Origin: Vesta saturnalis
Taxonomy: Eukaryota > Arthropoda > Insecta > Coleoptera > Lampyridae
Length of the DNA: 64,000 bases
NCBI GenBank assembly: GCA_036346205.1
Contig: JARFJB010002199.1
Span: 392,001-456,000 of the forward strand
Reading direction: 5' to 3'
This document shows, piece by piece, positions 23,760 to 34,642 of the stretch. Made by a program: the position numbers and the translations under genes. Numbering within the stretch: position 1 is the first letter of the stretch; every line of letters begins with the position of its first letter. The notes beneath the pieces were generated by a model, which was not told where the DNA came from, did not search any database, and saw only the letters and a program-made list of their open reading frames with translations.

Positions 23760-24026
23760 CATGCTTATTCTATAAATAAGAACTGCATCATTGTGTAACA
23801 TTACAGTACTGAAATCTTTAATAATATCCGCTTCCTTAAAATGATGAGCGCATAGAACTTTCTTTTTGTAGACCTCGTCCCAGGTCCAGTTTTGTTATTT
23901 CACAAGTTTTATAAATTTTACCTATTTATTAAAAACTGGTTCCAAATATAAACACTTGGGGTGCGGAAATCGAAATTTATTAACATGTTTATCTTTGTTC
24001 CCACATAAAAGACATATAGCAACCAT
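23760..24026 (-). pseudogene. THAP-domain remnant
   Basis: In one minus-strand frame from ATG 24026: MVAICLLCG, NKFRFPHPK, a stop where THAP domains carry the conserved Trp (FNK-stop-VKFIK; TGG to TAG is the simplest change), a second stop, WTWDEVYKKK, VLCAHHF, then LHNDAVLIY. This supplies C-x2-C, the FxFP segment and C-x2-H-F, the THAP C2CH layout (family knowledge). THAP domains head P-element transposases and host factors; nothing downstream decides which. Two nonsense codons make it dead. Confidence 0.6.
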
Positions 24027-24202
24027 TTTCAGTATTCTACAAATGCAAATTATACATATGTATATGTAAACGAAAATCTGAAATTGACTTACCAAAACGT
24101 AAAGAAACACAATGGCCACCAGTTTTTAGTTCTACAGTAGGTGGACACTTAAAAACATTTATCCCTATACATGGTGCCAACGTACTTCCCCCTTGCCTCT
24201 TA

Positions 24203-24236
24203 GCATTGTTTATACATCTAAATGTATAAACAATGC
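24203..24236. repeat. Perfect 15-bp inverted repeat
   Basis: GCATTGTTTATACAT, loop CTAA, ATGTATAAACAATGC. Lies 30 bp from the left end of the pogo element and upstream of the THAP remnant; function unknown. Confidence 0.95.
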
Positions 24237-24266
24237 TCTTAGGTAGGCACCAATGATTAGGGAGTA

Positions 24267-27138
24267 GGGTAGCTGGGGGCAAAAGTCCGCATTTTTAGTA
24301 TTTTAATATTTTTGGCAGTTTTCAATTTAATATACACTTGCAATTTATCCTTACGTTTGGTTTATACATGAATGTGCCTTTAAATATGGAATTAAGATGA
24401 AATACCTGTTTACAAAAAATTTAGGAAAATAAACCTAAATATGGACAAATGGAGCGGATCTTTGCCCCCTTTAAACAAAATTATTTTAAAACTCAATGAA
24501 TTATTGCAGCAAAAATATATATTCAACCAAAAAAAACTTAGAAATATCTTTGGAAACTTGCAAAAATGTTACAAAATTAAACTAATCCGTTAAACTGGCA
24601 AAGTTCCTTTAAAAACTTGCAAAAAAATAAACTAATTTAAAGTTAAATCACTCAAGTCCGTAGAAAAACTAACAAACTCCTTGAATCTTGCAGAACTCCC
24701 CTGCATTGGCTTGGAAAGCTTTCTAACAATGTCAGCTTTATTGACGTAGAACTCTTCTTCGGTTTCCGAGAAACGCATGGTTTGGTGTACCCTTTTATAG
24801 AAAATTCCATGGTAACCATCATCTTCTAGTGCAGTTATCCGCATAACATAAAGACGAATGAGTCTTTTCCGTACACTTTAACCACAGCAAATTCTCCCAC
24901 ACTTAGCCCAGACGAACCACTATTTGATTCAGTATCACTTTCGGAGAAATTCATATCGCTGCTACTCTCATGGAGGGAGATTTGCGACTCTGAGTCAGAG
25001 GAGGAATAACTTTGATTTTCTTTTAATTTGCTTTCATTTGTTTCAAAAACTTTTCTCACAGCTTTTTTGTTAATCTTAACACTTTCCTTTCTTTTTTTTT
25101 CTTCAATTTTCTTTCTTTTCTGCTGATCTATTAATTCCAATTGCTCCTTATTCGGTGTTGAGGTCAGAAGTGTAGATTTTAAACTCTTTCTCGTTCGTTT
25201 CCTCTTTTTAGTAAGTACTGGGAAAGGGATGATATCTGACGGCAATGTTACAGACAATTGCTCAGGATTTTCTTTCGAACATCCAGATTCTTGGGATCTG
25301 TCTTCTTGCGATCCAGGTTTTGGGGATTTCTGAGCATTTACAATATCAGCTTCACTTAACATATTCTCAGCATTTTCAGAAGGTTCTGTTTGGTTGTCGC
25401 TGTGAGATTGGGTACCTTCTTCGAATACAATTTCCCTACGCATGTCGTTTACATCAACATCATCCACTCTGTCTTCTATTTCCATTTCTTGCTCCGTAAC
25501 AGACACAGGTAGAAAATCTTCCTCAGTAAAAATATTTTCATCCAGGGGGTAAATGCCAGCCATCTTAAAACCGTTAACGGCTTTCTCATAAGCCTGCTTG
25601 AATAAGCCAGCAATGTGGTATTCGGTCACTACTTGTTCAGGGTTCGATGTAGTCCAGTTATCACATAAATCGTCGTAATAAGCTTTAAGTGGTCTGAAAA
25701 AGTTCCTATCCAGTGGCTGCGTGCGGTGGCTGCTATGTGGAGGAAGGCTCAGCAGGTGGATCTTGTTCTTTTTTGCGAAAGTAATGGCTTCCAAACTGGT
25801 ATGAGAAATGTGATTATCCAATATTGGCAGAATAGGGCTGTCAGTTGTAGGATTTGTATGTTTACGAAAATGCTCCAAATAATGGCGGAATTTTAGTGAA
25901 TTCATGTAGCCAGAGTCAGTTACAGCTAAAGTAGAACCAGTTGGAGCATCCTTTATGAAAAGAGGATTTTGTCTTTTACGTGCAAATATAAAGAGAGGGG
26001 GTGCAAAGTGCCCCGTTACACACATAGCACACGCTACTGTCACAGTTTTTCCCTGCTCGGTAGCTACATTTTTGGCTACTTCTCTTTTCCCAGTGGGAGC
26101 CACATGTTTAGGCAATTTATTTGGGACGGTTTGCTGGGAATTTATGTTTGGCAAGAATTGCTTTCAAATTTGCAAAATATTGGGACAATTGCTGCCTGTT
26201 GAAACCCATTGTTCTAGCTACACTGGTTTTTCTAGGAATACGAAGTGAAAGACGATTTTGTTTCATAAACTGTCTTGTCCAATCTCTTCCCGCTAATTTT
26301 GTCTCTTTAGAAAATGGATGCGTGATGCAATTTTTCTGAGCAAATTGAGATGCCAGAGAGCGATGCGATTTCAGAGTAAGCCCATAAAAATGCAAGTCTA
26401 ATGCTTTACAATGGCCTACTATTTGCTTCTCCTGTTCTTGAGTAAATACAACTCGAAACCGTCCTAAAGAATCTACGCCGTTACCAGATTTAAGCCGCTT
26501 CCGAATAGTAGATTCATCGTACCCAAGTGTCCGCCCTATTTCCCTTCTTGATATTCCCCTATCACGCAACTGTCTAACTTGTCTTAAAACATCCTCTGCC
26601 AATGGCCTCAGGCTTTCTTTTTTCTCTTGTAAGGCCTGACAAGTCAAATTGGTCAGTTTGTGCAAAAAAACAGCATTTTTTTTTAATTGCCAAACAAAAG
26701 GGGTAAGAATCCGCACAAGTGAGGCAAAAGTCCGTATCGGATCTTTGCCCCATCAGAAATGCGGACTTTTACCCCAAAATGCACGTTTGTTTTTAGCAAA
26801 CATTTACTGGAAAATTATAACCTCAATTCAATACATTTTCTGTGGCAAATGTTCTCTGAAAACTAAGTACTTCAGAGGAATTAAAAGAATTCTTATTGAA
26901 TAATGTATGGATGTACAAGCTATACAAACAATACGTGAAAAAATTAGATTAGAACAGTAAAATATAATACTCGCCGCATTGTTTTAAAAATAAACGACGC
27001 ACAAGGCACGTGACTTCTGTGGCTCATTCAGTGAAGCACTGACCGCGTCGTACTTTACTTGGTTTAATATAACCGGTGACTCTAGCGTTAAATGCGTGCG
27101 GATTTTTACCCCACGCGGACTTTTGCCCCCACCTACCC
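24267..27138 (-). mobile_element. pogo/Tigger-type DNA transposon, full length
   Basis: Ends are near-perfect 24-bp inverted repeats starting GGGTAGSTGGGGGCAAAAGT (24267-24290 and 27115-27138; one mismatch), each bordered by TA (24265-24266, 27139-27140), the Tc1/mariner/pogo target duplication. The 2872-bp element carries one transposase gene on the minus strand. Copies of GCGGAYYTTTGCCCC lie just inside both ends. Confidence 0.9.
24632..26716 (-). pseudogene. pogo-type transposase, first catalytic Asp deleted
   Basis: The N-terminus has a psq-like helix-turn-helix (LRQLRDRG-type, GYDESTIRKRLK) and a CENP-B-like DNA-binding region ending FMKQNRLSLRIP. At about 26125 the text jumps from KHKFPAN to QTVPNKLPKHVAP with a change of frame, so the segment that carries the DETG catalytic motif in this family is missing. 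The second and third Asp remain (PILDNHISH; TQPLDRNFF). A long acidic/Lys-rich tail follows. Near 24870 a one-base slip in an A run moves the end (MRITALEDDGYHG...) to another frame. The element may still be mobilisable in trans because its ends are intact. Confidence 0.9.
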
Positions 27139-27548
27139 TATACAATAATCTTTGGTAGCTCTAGAATATAAAATATACTAAGGTAGGCACGATCCACACT
27201 TTTTCTGTCGCAATTTTTACAATGCAAGTGAACAGTCTATTTTTGAGTGGTTTGTGGTTAGAAGGTAGTGTGTTGTTTCACACCAGATATTTAACATTCA
27301 AGCCAAAAAGTACACGTGATCAATCTCAAGTGTACTGTAGTCGTATGACAAAAATCCCTAGTTGTTAATATTGTTGTGTTTTGCAGTTGGCTGCTTTGGA
27401 TTTTTAGTGTGGTTTTAGTCGTTTTAGTTTATGTCATATTATACCTTCGTTTTTCACTTTTGTATTTTCTTGAGTTATTTACAAACTGTCTATATCAAGA
27501 CAAATTATATATTCTGAATTTCAAATTGTGATATCGAATTTAATCGTC

Positions 27549-27694
27549 ATGTCGTTTTCAATCGAACACGACACATTCATTGTTGTGGCTCATTTTCGTA
27601 GCGGCTTCCAAGATGGTAATGGGCGATGGCATTATTCATTGCAATCATGCATCGATCAATTTACTGTTGAATACCCAAATGAAAATATTGTTAC
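27549..27694 (+). pseudogene. Mariner-like transposase, N-terminal part
   Basis: MSFSIEHDTFIVVAHFRSG then WHYSLQSCIDQFTVEYPNEN is the helix-turn-helix start typical of DUF4817-type insect transposases. The homologous reading stops at AATATT (27684-27689) and continues at 30477, where the same AATATT..GTTAC is repeated. Confidence 0.7.
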
Positions 27695-30476
27695 ACGTCC
27701 AAACCGCACTAGGCGTCGTTATGCTTACTAATGTAAGCGGGTTGCCAAGCCAGCTAACAGGGACATGGGCGTGGTCGAAATAATAAGTAAAATGAATGAT
27801 TAATACACTCAAACACCTTACACCTATATTCAAACAGCTCAGTCCGGGAAGATATGTCTCCAGGCGCCACCACAATCGAAACTTTGCTAAAATAATTGTC
27901 TTAAGCTGGGTGTTAATTAACCCTACTTGATTGTGGAAAGTAGGATTGTGCTTACTCAGTAAACTCTCACACGGGGGTCCTAAAACAAACACTCATCCCA
28001 AACAATTCAACTCAAACTCAAATATATTTAGTACTACCCAGGTTATTAGAAACTTTTTGAATACACCTCGTATACCAAAATTTCCAAAACAAAATTTATC
28101 ACTCAAATTCAACTGCATTCACGTAACCAACAGTCATATAAAAAAAAAAACTGAAATACACGGGTCGTCACAAACTTCCTGATTGTACCCTGTACATCCA
28201 GAATACCAAAGTTATAACACGTTAACTGAATATTTTCTACGTATCCCTCGTATACATATAAAGTTAAATTTCTACTTATTAATGAATAAAATGGTTCTTC
28301 ATTCAATGATCGACAATTAATTTTTAAAACTCCTAACCAAAAGAAAATCAATGTCATCGGCTTAATAATTGTTCCTTTTATGTTACCTCTGAATCGTATG
28401 GGACATTCGTAAATACGTAAGTTCTCAAAACTCCATCTCTTAGTTATACTTAAAGAAATTTCTAATCAACAGCTGATCCGTCATTGTATTGTATTGCGTT
28501 AAACGAAACTAACATGAAAATCTTCTTTTTTTTTAAATTAACCTGGAAAATATAACCTTTCAGGTTGTTCATTAATCTTAAAACCAAAATATGCAAAGTC
28601 TACATTTAACTTGTCGAAAACTAGGTCACCAATTAAGTAAACGTCACAAATGTATCTCATAACTGGCTAAATAAACAGAATAAAAGTTAACGATAATATA
28701 TATTGTCCTGCACAAAATAATAAACAAATGTATACATACACTACAACAGCGTGGTTGAAAAACCACTACTTCACTGTCAATACAAATTTGCGTTTTTGCA
28801 AAAATTCTTACTACTAAAACAATCAATACAACATAACTCGAGATCGATTACCTTTTTCCTTCACCACTAATTAATTAAATAAAAATTTACACAACAATGC
28901 GCAAATAAAACAAACCAAAAAGATAATCGTTTTCAACTGAGTATTCAAGGTTCTTAAATGTAATTCTTACTTAAAGACTGTCCGTTCATCCTTCGCTCTT
29001 CTTTCTTCTCTCTTCCCGTAAACCAATTATTTGTAGTCCATGTGTATCCATAGATTGCCTGAAGGCACATAACAAGTACTCCACAATTTCACAAACGCGT
29101 ATTCCTTTCTGCACTCGCGAATAGTCCAACTATGCGAGGTTATTACTCCAATAACGTAATAATCTGTACACGTTTGGTTGCCTCTTTAAAGTTTCTCGCA
29201 ACCTTTAGGACAATTAAGCCCTTCATTACACAAATAAACTTTTAATGTCATATAAAATTACCTTAACATTGGCTCAATTTACTACGAATATTTCGTTCAC
29301 TTAAAGGTGGTCCCATAAATAATTTGAACTAAAGATCATTACAAGTACACGCGCTGCACTCAACACTATAACGTAACAACTGTTATCTTTTTATAAATCT
29401 GTTTACGCACTTTTTCTTGAAGAAAAATAAGCTGATTTTATCTTCAATCTCAATTTTATTAATTGTTTTATTTATGAATGTCTTATACGATTCATCCTCT
29501 TTCGGGTTACGCAGTTGTTTAAACAATGACTGCCTTCAATATTATTCAAAAATATAACTCCAACTCAACCCATTCTGATTTCACACTTCACCTCGCGCGC
29601 GCATCTCCCACCGAGCTCTCACTGACATCCACCAAAAAGCCAAAAAGCTAAAAGCCAAAAGCTCAAAAGCTACCGCCAGTCTCTGACTTTCCTATTTATA
29701 CCTTAAGCCATCCATCTTTAAACATGTCTTCCTTCCTCGCTATATTCACCAATGGTATACACTCAAACTTTCTTAGTGCCGATTGATGCTACCCTCTGGA
29801 CAAACACGCTTATAACTATAATACATTGCCATGTTTGTTCTTACCTGCAAATTTTACAATTACTTTATGGAGAAGCCATTTCTCGTCATCACATTCATTC
29901 AGTGGCCACTCTGGACCATTACACAACTTTCAACGTTTATTTCTCACATGCGCTCATCCTCCTTCCGCAACGTTTGCAAAAATAAGTACAGTCTAAGGTC
30001 TCAAATCCCATATACGTACACGTATTCTCAACACTGATTGCACAACAGTACGAGAACTTTCTATAATCAACAATTAAACATACCAAATCTTTCTCTACAT
30101 ATTTCCTAAAACATTCTATACTTATACATTCACATCTTCCGGCAAAGATTACTCCTTTATCTTTCAACATTTCATTCTTTATTAAGTAGTCAACAGTAGC
30201 AAACATTATCGTCCCATCGACAAATTTCTCTTCACATTTACATTCATCAGAATCTATTTATTCCAACACCAATGTCTCTATAACATTCAAATACACGTAT
30301 CTGCATACTGAATGATATTTCTCCTAAATTGCCAGTGGCGTATCATCCACCCACACACATTATGCATATACACAAAAAAATTTTTTTTTCGTTCAAACTC
30401 AATACACCCGTACCCAAAACACGTAATACACGTCATTATAACATCTTACATACAAGGTGCGTCAACGCAACCTTAC
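27695..30476. mobile_element. Unidentified 2.8-kb insertion in the mariner-like element
   Basis: Bounded by AATATTGTTAC (27684-27694) and AATATTAGTTAC (30477-30488), a probable target duplication of 11-12 bp with one indel; across it the host transposase frame would be continuous. No clear terminal inverted repeat, no poly(A), no recognised coding region. It contains one open Cys-rich frame (see 29937) and a short AAAAGC-type repeat at 29632-29672. Confidence 0.55.
29937..30233 (-). CDS. Unidentified Cys-rich small ORF
   Basis: An open frame preceded by an in-frame stop; ATG at 30206 gives 89 codons. Cysteines occur as CEC, CC, CKRC and single residues, with a C-terminal CTYFCKRCGRRMSACEK that looks like a small zinc ribbon. 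I do not recognise the family. It is the only notable frame in the insertion and may be a decayed gene or chance. Confidence 0.25.
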   Translation of the reverse strand, partial: EEKFVDGTIMFATVDYLIKNEMLKDKGVIFAGRCECISIECFRKYVEKDLVCLIVDYRKFSYCCAISVENTCTYMGFETLDCTYFCKRCGRRMSACEK

Positions 30477-31434
30477 AATATTAGTTACGAAACATTTAGT
30501 CAACATCGTAATCGATTGATAGCTCGATTCATGGAAACTGGTAGTGTTTTAAAACGCAAACGTGAAGCTTCGGCTACTGTCTTAACAGGGGACACCTTAG
30601 CAGATATCCAAGCAAGGATGAATGCAAGCCCCAATAAATCTTTGCGAAAACTATCTGCACAAACACGTATGAAAAATTTTACCATACAAACATAATTTTA
30701 CATAAATAATTTTTAGATGTATCCTATGGAAGTGTCCACACTGCAGTAAAGAAGAATTTACATTTGTACCCGTACAAGGTGTCGGTATTACAACAGTTGC
30801 GAGATAGAGATTTTCAGCTTAGAGTAAACTACTGTCAATGGTTCAACAATACGATGAACAATGATTTACTGGATGTATCTTTTTTTTCTGATGAAGCTTG
30901 GTTTCATCTGTCCGGTTACATAAATAGCCAAAATTATCGTACGTGGTCTGCAGAAAATCCACTTGTATTTCAAGAAACTACCTTACACCCTATCAAGGTC
31001 GGTGTCTGGAGTATTTTTCGATGGCGCAATTACTGCGGCAAGATACAGGGAAATACTTTTAGAACCATTTATTAATAATTTGGATGGTCGTGAATTACGA
31101 AACGGGTATTTCCAGCGTGACTCCGCTACCCCGCATACTGCATAGGCTACAAGTAATTATTTATGAGACTTTTTTGAAGATAGAATCATTAGTGTAAATC
31201 GTTGGCCACCGAATTCACCAGACTTGACACCGTTAGACTTTTTTTCTTTTTGGTTATTTAAAAAACAAAGTGTTCAACAGAAGATTGCATACTCTTCAAG
31301 AATTGCGAGATGCTATAACTCACGAAGTTCATAATATCGGTGCCGAAATGTTACAAAATGTATTTGCGAATATGCAACGTAGGGTGAACTTATGTTTACA
31401 ATTTAATGGCGGTCATTTTGAACATATGCTGTAA
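30477..31434 (+). pseudogene. Mariner-like transposase, catalytic part
   Basis: Reads YETFSQHRNRLIARFMETGS, then after a frame change HLYPYKVSVLQQLRDRDFQL, FFSDEAWFHLSG (first Asp), after another change FQRDSATPHTA (second Asp) and, through two stops, WPPNSPDLTPLDFF (third Asp, 33 residues later), ending FNGGHFEHML. All three acidic positions of the DDE fold survive, but at least three frame changes and two stops disable it. The family is the DUF4817-containing mariner relatives common in insects. Confidence 0.85.
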
Positions 31435-31841
31435 AGCAAAGTGTGATAACTAATGTGTACCTAAGGAGTTAAAAAAAATTTGTAAAAGACATTGTCATTC
31501 CATAAACATGTATTGTAAATTTTATTTAATTATAATGAAATTATAACATTTAAATACTTAAGATTCATTATTAATGCAATCATTAAATAATATTTTATTT
31601 ATTTTGTTGTATTTTATCGGGATGCAGTCTAATCAAATACAAAATAGTCATTATTTAAATTAAGATAATATTTTATAATATGTATAAGTTAATGACCTTC
31701 ATACAGATTTGAAACTGATCGTAGTTTTTACTCGAACCATGCTCTAGAGTAGTTAGAGCAATACCGCTTCTTACCAACCTATCAGTGGTATCAACCTAAA
31801 TATTTTGATCACGTGGTATACACTTGAGATTGATCCCTCTG

Positions 31842-32146
31842 TAGTTTCGTTGATCAAAGATAGATGCATCGAATTATATATAAGATTAAAATTCCATTAA
31901 TTTAATTTTGACTACCTACTTTAATAGCTTCTTACTCCATAAACGCGGCTTACGTCTTGGCTGTATAATTAATGCTAAATCCAAAAAAACATCTTACTAA
32001 GCATCGTTGAATGCACCCGTAATTTTGGATTAACCAAGATGCTTATTTGCAAAAAAATTAAACTGCCATTAAATTGAAATTTACCTTTAAAGTTAAAGTT
32101 TTAAAAGTTACAAAAAAAAACAGTTATTAAACAACAACCTTTGGAA
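31842..32146. promoter_or_regulatory. 5' flank of second zinc-finger gene
   Basis: The mariner-like element ends 305 bp before the ATG. AT-rich, ending in an A run; no core promoter that I can place. Confidence 0.3.
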
Positions 32147-33595
32147 ATGTCTTGCGAGGTTGATGAAAAACTAGTAAAACTCGAACCTAAAGAGGAACAA
32201 ATAGTTAATATACCTATAACCCAACAATATCTTGCTGTAAATAGTAATCTAATAAAAGAAGAAATTGGTGAACATTTTAATAGTGTACCATTAGGCAATG
32301 AATTAAGTAACACTGTAAATAAAAATGAAGAAGATGGGTCTTCGGCAAATTATGTTAGGACTGGTGTAGGTGACCAAAAAAATTGTATAAATCCTACTAC
32401 TGATATAAACTACCAATGTGTTCAATGTAAGTATTCAACAAAAGTAAAACGCAATTTAAAATGCCATCTACTAAAGCACACTTCAAGTTCTGAATACAAA
32501 TGCGACCAATGTGATTTTATCACAAAATGGAAAGATAGTTTAAAAAGGCATAGTATCATTCACATATCAAGTTCTGAATATAAATGTGATTATTGTGATT
32601 ATGTTACAAAACACATAGGTTATTTAAATCAACATATTAAAAGGCATTTGTCGAGTACTAAATACAAATGTGATCTTTGTGACTATGTAACAAAACGGAA
32701 AAATAATTTAAAACAGCATCGTGTACTTCACACTTCAAGTTCTGAACACAAATGTGCCCAATGTGATTATGTTACAAAACGCATTGATTATTTAAAACAA
32801 CATATTAAAATTCATTCAACAAGTTCTCAATACAAATGTGGTCAATGTGATTTTATAGCAAAACAGAAAGCTTATTTAAAACAACATAATCAAATTCATT
32901 CGTCTAGTTCTCAATACAAATGTAACCAATGTGACTATATAACAAAATGGAAAAATAGTTTTAAGAGGCATACCATAATCCACACTTCAAATTCTGAACA
33001 TAGATGTACCCATTGTGGTTATGTTACAAAATGCATAGATTATTTAAAACAGCATAATAAAATGCATTTGTCAGGTTCTGAATACAAATGTGGCCAATGT
33101 GACTATATAACACAATGGAAAAATAGTATTAAACGGCATAGTATGATTCACAATAGTTCTGAATATAAATGTGACCATTGTGACTTTATAACGAAACAGG
33201 AAGTATATTTAAAACGACACATTCAAATTCATTCATCAAGTTCTGAATACAAATGTAGCTATTGTGATTTTGTTACAAAACAGAAACACTCGTTAGCACA
33301 ACATAGTAAAATTCACACAGCAAGTTGTAAATACAAATGTATTCAATGTAATTACACAACAAAATGGAAGTTTCATTTAAAACGGCATAGTCAAATTCAT
33401 TCGTCATCAAGTTCTGAATACAAATGTAGCCAATGTAATTTTGTTACAAAATGGAAACATTCTTTAGTTCAACATGGTAAAATTCACACATCAAGTTTTA
33501 AATATAAATGTACTCAATGTGATTATATAACAAAATGGAAGTTTCATTTAAAACGGCATAGTATAATCCACGTGTCAAGTTCTGAATACAAATGA
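32147..33595 (+). CDS. C2H2 zinc-finger protein, 14 fingers (paralogue 2)
   Basis: A 482-residue protein. I start at ATG 32147 (MSCEVDEKLVKLEPKEE), matching the paralogues; an in-frame TTG two codons earlier is not a credible start. The acidic N-terminus has LVKLEP and LIKEE (psi-K-x-E) while the third site found in the others is NKNEE here. From about residue 87 there are 14 C2H2 fingers (C-x2-C-x12-H-x3-H) joined by 4-6-residue Ser-rich linkers. Helices vary more than in paralogue 1 (TKHIGYLNQH, TKQKAYLKQH, TKWKFHLKRH). The stop is TGT to TGA at the first Cys of finger 15, with more finger sequence beyond. Confidence 0.85.
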   Translation: MSCEVDEKLVKLEPKEEQIVNIPITQQYLAVNSNLIKEEIGEHFNSVPLGNELSNTVNKNEEDGSSANYVRTGVGDQKNCINPTTDINYQCVQCKYSTKVKRNLKCHLLKHTSSSEYKCDQCDFITKWKDSLKRHSIIHISSSEYKCDYCDYVTKHIGYLNQHIKRHLSSTKYKCDLCDYVTKRKNNLKQHRVLHTSSSEHKCAQCDYVTKRIDYLKQHIKIHSTSSQYKCGQCDFIAKQKAYLKQHNQIHSSSSQYKCNQCDYITKWKNSFKRHTIIHTSNSEHRCTHCGYVTKCIDYLKQHNKMHLSGSEYKCGQCDYITQWKNSIKRHSMIHNSSEYKCDHCDFITKQEVYLKRHIQIHSSSSEYKCSYCDFVTKQKHSLAQHSKIHTASCKYKCIQCNYTTKWKFHLKRHSQIHSSSSSEYKCSQCNFVTKWKHSLVQHGKIHTSSFKYKCTQCDYITKWKFHLKRHSIIHVSSSEYK

Positions 33596-34095
33596 GACCA
33601 TTGTGATTTTATAACCACACAGGAAGTTTATTTAAAACGATATAGTCAAATTCATTGGTTAAGTTCTGAATATAAATGTACCCAATGTGATTTTGTTACA
33701 AAATGGAAACATTCTTTAAATCAACATGTACTTCACAACTCAACTTCGGCTTACAAATGTGACCATTGTAATTTTGTAACAAAACGGAAAGACTATTTAA
33801 AACAACATATTAAAATTCTTAATACAAATGTGACCACTGTGACTATATAACAAAATGGAAAAATAATTTTAAAAAACTTAATATAAATCACACTCCAAGT
33901 TCTGAATACAAATGTACCCAATGAAATTATGTTACAAAATTCATATATATTATTTAACACGACATATTAAAATTCATTCAGTTCTCAATACAAATGGGAC
34001 TATAGAATGAAACGGAAAAAGATAATTCGCACAAGTTCTGAATATAAACATGATATTGTGACCTTATAACATAACAAGAAGATTGTTTAAAACAT
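33596..34095 (+). pseudogene. Decayed zinc-finger tail of paralogue 2
   Basis: After the stop the same frame continues through the rest of finger 15 and two more complete fingers (CTQCDFVTKWKHSLNQH, CDHCNFVTKRKDYLKQH), then shifts frame and breaks into fragments up to about 34095. Roughly five fingers were lost from the protein. Confidence 0.85.
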
Positions 34096-34129
34096 AAAAA
34101 AACAATGTATGGACGCTTGAGGGAGTAGT

Positions 34130-34575
34130 TTATTTTAATACTTCTTCCTTCTTCTCAGCCCTCTTCGATCCATTTTTGGATGTAGGCCTCCCCAATTTGT
34201 TTCCAATTGTCTCTATCCTCTGCCCTTCTCTTCCGCATTAATCCTGCATGTTTCTTTACATCGTCTGACCATCTCATCTGGGGCCGTCCTCTCGCTCTCT
34301 TCCCTAACCATGGGCTCCATGTTTGGATCATCATATTCCACCTACGATCTCTCTGCCTTGCATTATGTCCAGCGAATCTCCATATTCTTCTTTGTTAATA
34401 CCCAGGTCTGTGCGGCATATGACATGACAGGCAGAATACACTGATTGAAAACCCTAGTTTTCATATACTGAATTGATTTATTTTCAGTATATAGCTTAGT
34501 CGCCCAAAGGCTGTCCATCGACTTAGTTCTTCAATGTATTTCGCTTCTTGATTTTCTTTATTGGGTTTATTTGCC

Positions 34576-34642
<67 letters not shown>

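Larger units (their letters stand above)
27313..31841 (+). mobile_element. Tc1/mariner-like element split by an insertion
   Basis: Termini TACACGTGATCAATC and, reversed, TACAGAGGGATCAATC lead into a shared GATCAATCTCAAGTGTA (27318-27334 and 31819-31835, inverted) with TA outside. The transposase is in two parts, 27549-27683 and 30477-31434, separated by 2.8 kb of foreign DNA. I infer the original element was about 1.75 kb. Confidence 0.7.

Noticed and set aside
32141..32146. Start of paralogue 2 two codons upstream
   Set aside because: That codon is TTG; the ATG at 32147 matches the start of both paralogues.
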